From Atriophallophorus winterbourni (lineage: Eukaryota; Platyhelminthes; Trematoda; Plagiorchiida; Microphallidae), in NCBI GenBank assembly GCA_013407085.1, contig JACCGJ010000215.1, positions 18,470 through 82,469 of the forward strand: a stretch of DNA of 64,000 nt, in the 5' to 3' direction. Both the position numbers and the translations under genes were made by a program. Below, in pieces: positions 36,297 through 48,716 of the stretch. Each line of letters begins with the position of its first letter. Within the stretch, counting starts at the first letter, position 1. The notes under the pieces were generated by a model. The model saw nothing but the letters and a program-made list of their open reading frames with translations. It had not been told where the DNA came from and did no database searches.

Positions 36297-38918
36297 CCAT
36301 CATGTTAAGAGGTAGGAAGATATGATTGAGCATTTCGGATACACACGTTCTAAGCTATATGCATTTCAGTATGTGCCAATGATTTCAAACTGTTAGCACA
36401 AAAAACTACTTTCAAATAAGAAAGTAGAATCAACAAGAAATTTTGGCTTTACTTGAGGCATTCGCATGCTAATTCACATTTCGAACAAGAAGGTGGATAT
36501 CATATAAAAATTTGGCTTTTCAATTAACACATTGTATCTGGGGTATCGATATGCCACCGATAGATTTGATACGAATCCCTAAAAAGTTATGATTGAAATA
36601 TTGAAAAATGTTATAAGGCTTCTACAAAAACAAACTGCTACATCCTTGTGAACGAGATTTTGAGTTGCATCTCTTGTTACTTTGGAATTTCGACGATTGT
36701 TCACAATCGAAAATTAAAATTTACTCGCATGATTTCAACAGATGCGTTAGCTCAACGAGAAGAAGATTCGGATTCAACGTATTCAAAAGATAATCCCGTG
36801 GAAATCGAAAACAATAAATTCTTGTCGACCGTGTCGACAGATTCCAACCCGGCACATTTGGAACAAAATCAGACAGACAACGATGTAGTAATCCCAGATG
36901 ATTTCACTCCAAATAATGTAACGGGAGGTGAAGTTGAGAATGGAGGAATAGATAGTTTACTCAATCACACTTTAACGGGAGATACCGGATCGGATTTGGT
37001 CAATTCTGAGTCAATTTTGAATTCAACTTATGTGAATAATGAAACATTCTCTACTGAGCTAGGGAAGAACACAGAAGAGAATGATATGAGTACCGATGAC
37101 GACGAGATAACGTCATCGAGCTCATTGGATGAATCAGAAAAAATGGAAGCGGCGATAAATGATGATTCAAATGAACCTGACGAAAAAGATGACAAAGAAA
37201 TTAATGAGGAGGAAGACGATGAGAATGGTGACGATGAGGTCAATGATGAAGAAGAAGAAGATGATGATGATGAAGATGATGTGGAATCGACTCCCTCCAT
37301 GGAAAATGGAGAAACCGAGAAATCGACTAGTGAAACCACTGAAGTAGAAGAGGTCGAAGAAGTCGAAACTGAAACAACTGGTGAGAACGTTTGTTATTTA
37401 ATCTAAATTGAAAAAAATTAATTTTTTATCAACAGCATAACATAACTTATAACAAAACAAGTAGACAGATAAATCACTTCTATATTTACGACAAACATTC
37501 CCAATCCGCGTTCAAACAGTTGGGTGTAAAAGCGGGATATGTGGGCACCAAAATACATGCGACTATCTGTTTCATTTTTTTATTTAATTTTATCCTATCA
37601 TCGTATATTATAGTAGGATGCTAGCTAGCCAATGTGTTTGCAGTTGGAAAAAATCTCTTCCAAACATATTAAACAGCAATATAATTGTGTAAAATGTTCA
37701 TTAAAGCTAGTTTGTGGCATCTTATTATCTTGCAAATGTATGTAATTATAACGAATTTTCTACTAATCGCCATTGAAACTTGCGACATCTGAGATGGGCA
37801 CATGGTATGTGTTATTCTGCGGAAGAAATCGACTGAAAACAAATGAGTGTAGTGATTATGAAGCGAAGAACAACTCAACCGCCAAATAAAGTTGAAACAC
37901 TTCCTTGTACACCATGTCAGGTTACAATACGTTTGATGTGCTATCTAGAGTTCTCGAAAGTTATTCAGCTATTCAAATTGCCAAACAATTTAATATTGAA
38001 AATCAAGCATAAAAACAATATTTTGATAGAGCAGTGTAATGGAAAATGTTTGTGTTTGATAGATTTTGAACACTCAATCAGTTATTCCAAATTCAATTTG
38101 TCAAGCTGTCACTATTGAACATTTCACCGAATATTTTAACTAGAGTTAACAATACTACAATGCATATACATGATAATTGCAAGCTTCTATTAGGTTTTAA
38201 TTAGATCACTATACTAAGTAGCGTTTGCCTCAACCTGGTTTTAGTAAACGTTTGTCATTCGCTTGACAAGCTACTTCACATTAGGACTAGTCGTACAAGC
38301 ATAATCAAATGCTCAGAATCTCAAAACATTGTTTTCAGCTGTATTGTATGCTTAATTAGTATGAAGTGTAGGTTTATTTTTTATGGACCTCTATTCAAAC
38401 TAATCTCATTACGCAGTAAACCAAGTGAAGAGTAATTTAGTCTTACTTTGTATCCAATATTGACACCTGAGTAGTCATGGTATTATAATACTAATATACT
38501 CATAATAATACTAATATAATAATATAATACTACCATATGACTGTATTTGAGCATCATCGAAGTATAATTATGTCTAAGCGTACGTTCTTCATAACATTCT
38601 CGATATCAAGGTGTGGAATTGTGGGCCAAGACTGGAAGAGGCTGGTGCGACAACGATGTTCAATCACCCGAGAGCATACACATGTAGATAGGTGGAACAC
38701 GTTAGTTTGACCAAATAATCCACATTTGGATGCACTTTTGTCGCACACACACCTTACTACAAGTTGCGTGATGTTAGCCCTCATCAAGCTGAAACAGTAC
38801 AGTAAAGTCTCGCATGCCTTGATACAGTAGATAAATAATCAATAAGGTGTGCATTTTAAAGCCACTATTGCATAAGGCTGACACAACAACATGTTCAACA
38901 CAATATGTCCCATATATA

Positions 38919-39960
38919 TATATAGATGGGTTAAACCCACTGCTTCAATTTTAATTCACAAACCAAGGTAAGGGAAATGCAAATTCATGACCTATAGTTT
39001 GCAGACGATGTAGTAATCATTGCTCACTCACAATAACACCTCCAATCGCTAATGGAATGCATTTCATCGGAATGCAAATATTTGGATTGACAATCAGCAT
39101 GAAGATTACCAGTCTTTGATCAAGCGGTTGTATCGGCTCCCATCATTTTATTGAATACTGTCAGCTGTAACTAGTATATCGTTTCTCACATTTGGGTTCA
39201 ATCATAGCGGTTAATCTCTCGCTTGACACGGATATTGATGACCGGACTGGCGAAGCATCTGCCAGCTTGTCCCATGTGAACTATCGTACCTGGGAAAACC
39301 GAAAGTTGACTGTCATGACAAAGATGTTGGTATGCAGCGCGTGTTTTCCAAATGATTTGCTGCACAACAGTGAAACCTGTAACATCCACGAAGACACACA
39401 TCGGAACTATATGTGTTGTATTTAAGAAGCATGCAGCATATATTGAACATGCCGTGGATAGAGAAACAATAACGAATACTAAATTATTTTCTAAAGCTGG
39501 TATACAAGCATATTCACCCTACTACAAAATCGCCGCCTACGCTGACTGTGTTAGGGGTACAGAATGTTCGTATTCCAAAATATATACTCTCTGGTGAATG
39601 AAAATCATGAAGTCGACAATAAAGCAGACAGCACTTGCGGCACAAAGACGTTTGAAAAATTGAATATGATAGCTCTTGACATTGACCATACGATTTGAAA
39701 AGATCTTGTTCATGATCCCTCACTTGGGAAGCACTGTGTGACACATTTTCTTCAGCTGGGAGAAAAGCAGGTACTGCTATCGGCTGCTCATCGTAGAAAA
39801 CGCCATCCACTTGCAACTGACGTCGATAATCCCTGTACTAGCTATTGTTGTGAGCGCTGCGAAATGGAGATTGTCACTCCCGGATAGGACAGTTGAGTAA
39901 ATCTAAAGCTGCGGAGCACGATACCATCATGCGCTTGTGTCGCACATCCATGGTAGACAA
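38919..39960 (+). mobile_element. Degenerate RTE-like LINE fragment (second copy)
   Basis: This matches 17,440-18,480 with an identical eroded reading frame, so the insertion predates the duplication or conversion event. Confidence 0.62.
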
Positions 39961-40588
39961 TGACGGAAAGAAGCAAACTGATAGCAAGTAAGCGTAGATT
40001 CACACGCACAGCATACGAATTCCAAATTCAAATGTGCAATACATAATTCGTAGCAGGCACACTGATTAGTACATGCGATGAAAAAGTACATGTTTGACAA
40101 GCTTTTCATGTATTTCGAAGATTTTCCATGCTGAGAAATTTGATCATTAATGTTTCGTCACGAACAAAGAGGGCATCAACCCCGGAGCTTCTTTTAAATC
40201 AATGCGGACATGAGACATATACGCTTTATCTGCACTGTGTCCGACTTAACTTGGGGACTTCATTGGTTGTTTGTCTTCGTCGTTACCGTATTATTATTGG
40301 TTCATAAATATCATTCATTTGAATGTGAACACAAATTACGTATATGAGCCAAAATTTTACCTAATCATAAAATTTAAATTTCGATACTGCAGCTAAAACA
40401 TTCTACCGCTCCCAAAGAAGTTCCGTTCGCGGAAATATATTTAGTTTGCTGACGGAACGTTTACAGCTAAGGGTATCACATTGTTGAACACTTATGAATT
40501 ACCACCAGCACTCTAAATATTCTATTTTGTTTCGATCGAATCTTATTAAATTCTGAATCAGTGGAATGTGGCGGAACTTGTTTTTCAG

Positions 40589-40711
40589 ACTGCCATTGTT
40601 TCAATCGCATACGGATCATGATCTTACTGTCAATACCTGATGAGGGCAACAGCACGAAACTGGTCGTGGGATGTCTGTGTGTGATGGAAATGCATGCAAA
40701 TGAGCATATCT
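40589..40711 (+). repeat. Single hammerhead repeat (type A, second copy)
   Basis: Counterpart of 19,110-19,232. CTGATGA, GAAA and the GTC triplet are all retained; stem II has the same defect. Confidence 0.6.
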
Positions 40712-42248
40712 GGGGATTGTTGATTTTTGTATAAATATTCTACGGTTATTCACACATATTCTTTGACATAAATACTAATCCCGCTTTTTCCTCGTTCAGT
40801 TCAACCATTCGAAGATCAATGAGCCATAGGAGGCAATTAGTAGAATGGTTGAGAAGCTATTGAGTCTAGTTGCCAAACACTTAAAATTTATATCAGTGTA
40901 ACCATTATCGTACATTTATATTTCTTGTAGACGAAGACCCAAAGGATGTCAACGAGGATGAACGTGAAAACGATGACAAACGATGACTATTTTTACTGCT
41001 GATTAATGCTTAAACATTTGCATGATGCACACTTATTGCTTGTTTGTTATATACTACTCATACCGCTTCATATTCAATTATGTACTGAGCAGCCGATGCT
41101 AATTGGATTTTGTTGAATATATCTTTGTTACCATATACACTATTGTTTACCTTGTTTAAACTGTTCAACTTGAAGCCCAGTCTTTGAGTTAACGAACACT
41201 AGTGTAGGCAATATCAATTGATGTTATATACAACTTGCTTATATCACACCATTTCACCTGATTATACAATTCCAGATGGGAGTAAAACAATTCCAACAAC
41301 GTCCACAGAACTAAGAGGTACTTATTCATTCGGTGGTGATTTTATGATGCTAGTGAATTCTAAGTTTTACAAACGAAAGCAGAACCTCTATTCCCAAGCT
41401 GGAAGATAAAGCTTCATTGGTATGAAAGCACAAGCCTAATCCAGGCAAAGTGCAGCACAGCCAGAGACTGCACGTGGGCTAAGATACTGTCAGGTTGCCC
41501 AGGCCTAGAGAGATATGAGAAAGCAAAAAGAACAGAAAGTTTCATTAAATACATTCAAAGTGAGCGGTTAAAAGACATATATTCCAAAACTTAGGGTGTT
41601 TTCCAGAGCGTTTGTACTTATTTTACATATGCTTTTTAACGTAAGTTGGGCCAGTTAAAGTTGAACTTTCCCTGGTTGTGCTCCCCACAAATTGATCTTC
41701 GGTAAATCGACTGAATCGTGTAAAACGTTTGTGTAAAATGGTCAAATAAATCTACAACAAAGGGCTTGTACTTGTCGATACCTATGCTAGATGACGTTTA
41801 ATTTATCATTCAAATTTACTGCCTATATAAAACCACTCTTATTAACAATAAAATTAATCAGTGACAAAGGAAAGAATCGATATTTTTAAAATTCTACGTA
41901 CTTCATGTTCCTTTCAATTACTAACAATGAGTCAATTAAGCGACTGATCAAGAGGAAAGGCTTTTTCAAGGTTCGTTTAGAAACAAATCTGAACTAAAGT
42001 TGAGTATATAATAAATCTCAGACATAGACTATGAACGCACTGGGCCAATAATATTGTTGTTATCAGTCACATGAGAGCTCCTGGTTGTTTATGAATTACC
42101 GAGCTTCAAATTCTGTTACAAACACACACGATGTTGACATTAAATCAAATGACAGGCATCAGTATCATAATCACCTCATCCGAGAATACCTACCGGTGAA
42201 TAATACCTAAACAGGTATGTCGATGTATGTCAAATAATCCCCAAACCT

Positions 42249-43436
42249 TTAGATATAATCGAACGCTGAAAAATAGAACAGCCTTACGGCAATATGCATT
42301 TGACTGTTACGAATGTATGGAGTAAGTCTTTCACGGAGCATTGAACTCGGGATGAAGTCTGGTATACCCCAAGTGTTCCTAGGATCTTCTTTCACAGGTC
42401 GATCCCAAATTCCCCTTTCATCCTCGTCTGAAGGGTAAGGTCTCATTCCACGAGCGTAATTTTTTCCGCTTGCTGTCTGATCCAACAAAACAAATTGAAC
42501 ATCTTCTTCAAACGGCCAAGCCAACGAGTCATCGAAACCTCCTGGCACAAGACAAATATAAATTCCCAAATGCATCCTTGTTTGTTCGAGCTTCATTTTC
42601 AATCGATATCCTGGGTAACCGAGATAAAAGCTTTCGCTCCATAATGGTTCCTTTTCAACAATTGCGAGTCTGTCTGCCTTGATAGTCCAAATATAAAAAT
42701 TTTGTTCGCAACCTCCATCAGTCAGAGAAGGCCGACCCTTATATGATTTCAGAGATTGTGTTATTTCAGCCTCATTGCGTAGATCCAGGAAACCATGTTG
42801 GCTTGCGTTGTGCATATTCTGTTTTTCATATTGTGTCGAGCCGTCATTCACCAGTGGCTGTGAAATATTAGTTTCTTTATCCTGTAGCAATAGTACCTTC
42901 TTTACCGAATCGCTTCGATCGTATTCTTTCGACTGTAATACAATTGAAAAAGGATTTTGTAACTGTTGGCTTTGCGCCCCCTTATCTTTCTTTGAGCATT
43001 TATTATCTTGCAATCGTATGTGTAGTCCACCGTTTGTTGTTTCAAACATAAGACCATGATTGGACGGAAACTGAACAACAGGAGGCTCGTCACACTGAAT
43101 GATTATTGGATAATTAATTTTGCAACGCTCGGTTAATTGACGCTCTAATCTATCAGCGTGTTCCTTTACTACGTCGTAAGCGCACGTTGTAGCCTTATTA
43201 CACAGTGGTCGGCTATGAAGAGGACATTCAGGTAAAACATTGACACAAGGTTCAGCGACTCGACCGTCTTTGTCCGTGATAAGATTGTATAGTTTAAACA
43301 AATCCTGTACCAGACGTTGCTGTTTGTCAGTGACGTTCTTCAAGACTTCATTATGGTCAACAGACAACAATTGCGAATTGCAGGAACAGCGGGCAGCTTG
43401 CGTGTTTTGATCTGCTGGTCGAATTTCCGCATCCAT
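42249..43436 (-). CDS. MATH/TRAF-domain protein, second copy
   Basis: An intact 395-residue frame that differs from the copy at 20,770-21,957 by four residues: Glu143Gln, Arg205Lys, Ser221Asn and Pro229Leu. All four lie in the low-complexity linker. The Cys-rich N-terminus and the MATH domain are unchanged, which would be expected if both copies are functional, or if these are two haplotypes of one locus. Orientation and neighbours match the first copy. Confidence 0.8.
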   Translation of the reverse strand: MDAEIRPADQNTQAARCSCNSQLLSVDHNEVLKNVTDKQQRLVQDLFKLYNLITDKDGRVAEPCVNVLPECPLHSRPLCNKATTCAYDVVKEHADRLERQLTERCKINYPIIIQCDEPPVVQFPSNHGLMFETTNGGLHIRLQDNKCSKKDKGAQSQQLQNPFSIVLQSKEYDRSDSVKKVLLLQDKETNISQPLVNDGSTQYEKQNMHNASQHGFLDLRNEAEITQSLKSYKGRPSLTDGGCEQNFYIWTIKADRLAIVEKEPLWSESFYLGYPGYRLKMKLEQTRMHLGIYICLVPGGFDDSLAWPFEEDVQFVLLDQTASGKNYARGMRPYPSDEDERGIWDRPVKEDPRNTWGIPDFIPSSMLRERLTPYIRNSQMHIAVRLFYFSAFDYI

Positions 43437-43558
43437 AGTTCATGACATTGTGGCTAAAGCACAAATTCCCATGCCCCGATATTGCCAGACTGCATCGGAT
43501 TGAATTTCTTCGATCGACCCTCGTGAGGTCACGTGGGATTGCTGGTCGATTCAAACAC

Positions 43559-43647
43559 ACTACGATCGTAAACCAAAGTTATACTTGAATGCCACTGTTG
43601 CATAGGGTGTGTAAGTGCGGGGAATGTGAGCAACACATTACTATAAT
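43559..43647 (+). repeat. Partial type B hammerhead-family repeat (second copy)
   Basis: Counterpart of 22,080-22,168: linker and tail of the unit without a ribozyme core. Confidence 0.48.
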
Positions 43648-43796
43648 TCAATCGTATTCATCCACAATAGATGATTTGTAATACGATTTCACTTCTTAAC
43701 TGATGAGAGAATTATCGTGTAAAGCCTTCAAATTCGGTAGATAATGATGCCGCCAAACGGATTGAAAACAGTATAAAGATTTGTTACTTCCGAACT

Positions 43797-44221
43797 TCAT
43801 TTCTTTCCAGGTGAAACATTTGGTCCCACTACGTCTACTCTGAATATCTTCTGATTTGAATAAACCAATGGCATGACGACAGAATTCCAAAATTCATGCA
43901 ATATGTTTTGAAGTTCCACTAGTGTAGACACAATTAAACTGAAATGTTTGTTAAAATAATCGTAAATCAATGTAATATCGTCTCGGATTAATGATAGAAG
44001 GAAGTTATTATAACCTTACACACTAAGTTGCTCACGTAAACCAGAAATTCCTGATCTTCGTTAAATTTAGCGACTCTGCTGCATGGACATACACGTAGCA
44101 AGATGGGCAGGTAGGCCACGGCACCTAGATTAGTGCGTATTATCCCATAACCAGGGTGTGCACAAGTGATAAAATTGAAAAATATCCAACAGGTTAGAGC
44201 AAACTTTGTACGCAGCTTCAC
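43797..44221 (-). CDS. Probable small secreted protein, second copy
   Basis: Exon 1 is 44221-44020 and exon 2 is 43918-43797, with the same splice sites and phase as 22,318-22,742. Near the donor the residues read NLV instead of NLL; the intron and stop are conserved. The signal peptide and CPC motif are unchanged. Confidence 0.42.
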
Positions 44222-45689
44222 ATAATGAAATATGACAATCAGGTCTAATTTAACGGATTGTTAATCACAGTTTTGGGGTTATAATTTTTACGAATAAAGT
44301 AGCCATGGTGTGAGTGCAAAAGTGTGAGCACTCCAAAAATTGATCATTTCTTTTGATTTGATTCGATTTTCTTAGAATAATGATGTTAGGGCGGCTGTCT
44401 GTGCCCTAAATATGTGATTAAACAACTCAATATATGAAACAGGGTGACCTGAACAGATCTTTCAATTATTATCTTATTGCTCTTAGTGAGCTTCATTTTG
44501 GTCATTTTATCTGGCAGTCAAATCGATCATGTTCTTATAAGACATCACTTCTACCCATTACAGCACGCGTTCCTATTCCTTCGTGTTGCCCCACATCTGC
44601 ATTTATCCAAGCACTGTTGAATGGCTGGGAAAACGGATCAACGCTTGCCACCGACAGTATGAATCGCACTAAAATCATAACATATTGGACAAATTTCAAA
44701 TGGGTGACCTGAATGGTACTGCATTAAAATTCCTCTAAAGGTGAACTAATCTTCGGTAAAACTGTTGCATTGCTATACATTTGTTACAAGAGAAAACCTA
44801 TAATGCCGTTATTCAGATTCAACACATCATTCCTCACCCACAACCTATAACCGAAACGGAGAATGTATGAGCGAATTGCTTGCGGAACGTTTCTAGTCAC
44901 CCCAGTGTGCTTGGAGAGATAGGCAATCCATACAACACCGATAAGATTGGTGCAGTGGTAATTTATCACGTGTAACCTTTCTTTATTGCCTTGTTTCTGT
45001 AGCTGATAGTGGTCCGCCACTAATTGCCCATGATATATCCAAATAACATGCATGAATGAAATATCCGGATCCACTATAATGAGTTAATTGTTCTAAGTTG
45101 GCAATAAATTAGTTGAACGCGAACAAATTTTCCGAAATGCTAGCTTGGTTATAGGTACGATTTTGGTTCCACTCAAAGTTGAAACCACAAATTTTGTTCA
45201 CGCTCAAAGTATTCTGAAAATTTATATAACGATGAGATGTGTGGTCGGTCAAGAATGCAAATCGGATGAGATAGTTCGGTTCAGTGAATCATTTAAATAT
45301 GATCGATATTGCTGTCCCCATGGGCCGGATAGAGTAACGAAAATCTGACGAGAGTTAGAAATAACATTGGTAGTTTATTTGACTAACGATAACCGACTAA
45401 ACCCGTTAAGAACTACAATTCTGTGATAAAAATTCGTCATGCGCACCAAATCTTCGGAGAACATTCCCTGTCTGCAAAGCATGCAGTGAGACGGAATCGA
45501 AATGAAAAAAGTTAAAATTATAAATACCCGAATCACTTTGGAAGGGTTTGGGTTATGCCCACCAAAAAGGTCGCTAGATTTTTCATAGATTTTGTCTGGT
45601 AGCAATAATACGAGGAATTCTTCGCCTAGATTTTTCTTGAAATTCTTCTCACATTTATTAGTGGTATTCCAAATCTTAAATGTGTTGAC

Positions 45690-45935
45690 ATTGTGAGTGA
45701 TGCAAATGTATGCAAATGAGGATAATTTACAAGCCGTGGTTTTAATCCATCTGCATGTGGGTGGGTACGTGATTGATTAGATTGATCGCGCCAGCCTTAT
45801 CCAATATTGACATACATGTTGAAACCTTGTTGAAGGAATGTTGTTTGAAGGAATGCTGATCCTGAACGTACTGTCCTCACCTGACGAGTGCGAATATCAC
45901 GAAACCAGTTGTGGCCTGCGCGTGTGTGAGTGAGG
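45690..45935 (+). repeat. Decayed hammerhead repeat pair (second copy)
   Basis: Counterpart of 26,340-26,600. It has the tail of one unit (gcaaatgtatgcaaatgagg), the linker, and a core with CTGACGA and no valid cleavage triplet. Confidence 0.48.
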
Positions 45936-46975
45936 AAAATGAATAGATTTTCAAGTTTCTCCTTATCCCTCTAAGTGAACCTATCTGAGAGAAGAAACCT
46001 TTGAGTTCAAGGAATTGATACATCGTATGTCATATTTTCGAGTGTCGTTTTACAAATATCGACCTATCATTCAGCAACCTGAAATTTATCTGCTTTCTTC
46101 CAAAGCAAATAGTTAAATGTTTGTCCTTCTCTACAAAATGCGAGCCCACCACATCATAGTGCCTTTGAATTCATCTCTCCTATGAAATATTTTGCAGTTC
46201 ACTGTTTTGTAAATGAATAATAACAATAATTACATTATTCGTCTTTCCATTATCAACTAAACACAGGTTTGGGGATACTTCTCTCCACTGATTTGCCGAA
46301 ATATAAAATAAGCACACAAACGTTTGAAAATTGAACAATACAAAAGCACTTGTCTTACAAAAAAACAGAATAACAAAAAAGTCACATTTACAAGAATAGG
46401 CGCAAATCGTTTTCTGGGGCATAACATGTTAAGATTGGTTGTCTTGTTGATACTTGCATGAAAATGGATTAATCCAGCAAATGAGTAGATGGGAATGGAA
46501 CCCAGTGGTGTTCTACACTGTCGAACATTTTCTCACTTCTGTTTAGCTTGTGATGATCTCACTTTGTCTCTTCTTTTGCAGCCGCATGTTACTCAACATA
46601 TAACTGGGTAGCTGGACTTGTTGACTGATTCGATCAACCAGCAAAACAGGTTCGTTGGTCCAGATTAACTCCTGTAATTGAAAAGACAAGTTAATTTGCA
46701 TAAACTTTGAGATGGTCTGATGAAATCAACGATAGCAATGTTTTTTTGAAAATGGAAAATACTCCGAGCAGGTTTTGAACCTAATGAGTGCGTGATCATT
46801 CTGAAGACCACCACTAGAAGGTTGTTGTAAATTTTCTTAGGATCGCCAAATGTGAATGCGTTGTAAACTTTGTATAAGACGGTATAATGTACGAGTAAAT
46901 CACACACCAATTATAAAGCGTGGACACAGGTCGATTTATTGCTTTTCAGTGTCCTCGTAAAGCAACCCACTGACT

Positions 46976-47029
46976 GTCTGATCCTTATGTAATACTTTAC
47001 GTAACCTACATATATATATATTATATATA

Positions 47030-47084
<55 letters not shown>

Positions 47085-47154
47085 ATATATATCTATAGAT
47101 ATATATAAGAGGTATGCATGTAGGTTACGTTAAAGTAATACATAAGGATCAGAC
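46976..47154. repeat. AT microsatellite enclosed by a 35-bp inverted repeat
   Basis: The left arm 46976-47010 starts gtctgatccttatgtaatac and ends acgtaacctaca. The right arm 47119-47154 is its reverse complement with one substitution and one extra base. Between the arms is about 100 bp of almost pure TA repeats. The whole could form a large hairpin or cruciform. The arms could be termini of a small non-autonomous DNA transposon, although I see no clear target duplication next to them. It lies just right of the end of the duplication. Confidence 0.8.
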
Positions 47155-48716
47155 ATTAATTTCAAAAATTCAGAATCCTGGCAAAAAATCCCAAAGAGAA
47201 CTGGCCTAGCCTAATGATTAGAATGTAATCGCAATGGTAAAGAGTTTTCCGCTTACATCCTTTTGGCAGCGTTTCCACCGTAGTATTGCGTCGTCATCAT
47301 GGAAATATGTAGCACAGGAAATAATGAATGATTCTCCACTATTCGACCTGAGAATATGAAAATAACAGAATGGCTAAGTAGCTTGGATAATACTAACGAA
47401 TAAATGAGTTTAAAATGTAAAACAAACACCCAGGTTAAGGAGTGCTTACATCACTTGGACTGACATGCAACAAATGTTTTGTCGTCAACAGATGGTGAAA
47501 CTAAGACAAGGCTCAGTGAGATTTGAAAAATGTGGAAAATATTGAATAAAGGTTTATTTGGAAGCCACTGTTGATGAGATAGACACAAACAACTTCTGGA
47601 TGATCGATCCACACAATGCTCTACAATACCAGTGTTTGTGTGATACAGCACGAGCATGACGTTACTGCAAAATTAGGAACTTGTGACCCGATCGTAGGTA
47701 TGTGAATGCACAGAGCTGCTTTATATCAAGAAATAACCATCGCTGAAACGTGAATTCTAAAATTCATCATTCATCAACAACATACACAGTCAAGCACGAC
47801 TTAACCGAAGCTTGGACACCATTACTCCACCTGGACATCACATTACTCGATAGGCAACCAAAACATACGCCGGATTCAGCGGCGGTTGTCTAGACTTGGA
47901 TTGAGGAGCTTTGGAATAGCGCACTGTCTAGCATTACATGCCGATGAAACATATACTCAGTACTTGCTTGCTTTCTACTGAATTCATGACCATCAGTAGT
48001 TAATGTTTGTGTGAAAAGATGTTTAAACGAATGTTATTAATTTTGTATCAACTAACACTACACCGGCACCGGTTAAATGTGAACCTTGGATATACATTTT
48101 ATAAACTGTTCCTCATTATTACGTACACGGTGTTATTTTAATCCTTCCTCGAACTGATTGGTTTCCATTTCCAACTTCAATTGATTGTTATTTTTGTAGG
48201 TATCGGAAGGTATGATATCTATCTATCTCTTAATTCACTGAGAATTATTTTGGTTAGATGCTGAAAGATTGAATACGAGGGAGGGAATGCTGTTCTCCTT
48301 AGTACTATGCTCCTTATTCAATCAAAGCCCACAGTAAATCAACTGACCCATGATTTTAATCATGAGGCTGAATACTTACACCGTTGGCACGAATGTGAAT
48401 ATGAATAGAATCCGAAAAAAAGCTAAAGCATAATGCCATCAGTAAGCCAATTGTATATTCATATGATTATTATACCAAACGAATTCGGGCATTCAGGATC
48501 ATGGGGCAAAATTTGCGAATAAGATTTAAGCTATCAAAACAAACTTAAATCATCAGTAATTTGAACAAAACGTGGAAACAATTCTTGTAGAATGATGTGA
48601 CAGAAATCGGATCTCAATTTCCTGCAGTCGAGGGTTCGCTGAACATTCAAAAGATATACACAAGCTTTGCTCCATAATATTTTAGAAAATCCTATGAAAA
48701 CAGTGGATAAACGTAC
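47155..48716. other. Non-coding stretch with a decayed hammerhead-family repeat
   Basis: About 47,450-47,660 is an eroded minus-strand type B unit: motifs like gtcgtcaacagatggtgaaac, gctcagtgagatttgaaa and gccactgttgatgag are in the expected order. The rest shows no gene I can support. Later exons of the minus-strand beta-propeller gene should lie here or further left, but none is clear enough to call. Confidence 0.35.

Larger units (their letters stand above)
29519..40986 (+). pseudogene. Second copy of the secreted acidic gene, exons 3-10, exon 4 broken
   Basis: Exons corresponding to 3-10 lie at 29519-29617, 30285-30374, 30653-30735, 32823-32921, 34834-35039, 35684-35712, 36742-37380 and 40931-40986. 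Splice sites are kept throughout. Exon 4 has an in-frame TAG at 30291-30293 and is one base short (90 instead of 91 nt), so inclusion kills the frame. Skipping exons 4 and 5 together would restore it, since exons 3 and 6 both border in phase 0. Exons 3, 5 and 6 differ by several amino-acid changes. Exon 7 has one (TCC to CCC, Ser to Pro). Exon 9 encodes an identical product. No exon 1 with a signal peptide is visible, so it is probably a partial, non-functional copy unless served by a distant start. Confidence 0.65.
28603..46790 (+). repeat. Second copy of the roughly 20-kb direct duplication
   Basis: This is homologous to 7,041-27,602. It begins at the gap and ends near 46,790, where the first copy also meets the gap. 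It lacks the CR1 insertion, about 107 bp near 11,480-11,590 of the first copy, and about 170 bp near 26,780-26,940. The first two exons of the secreted acidic gene are not in this copy, unless they lie in the gap. Confidence 0.9.
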
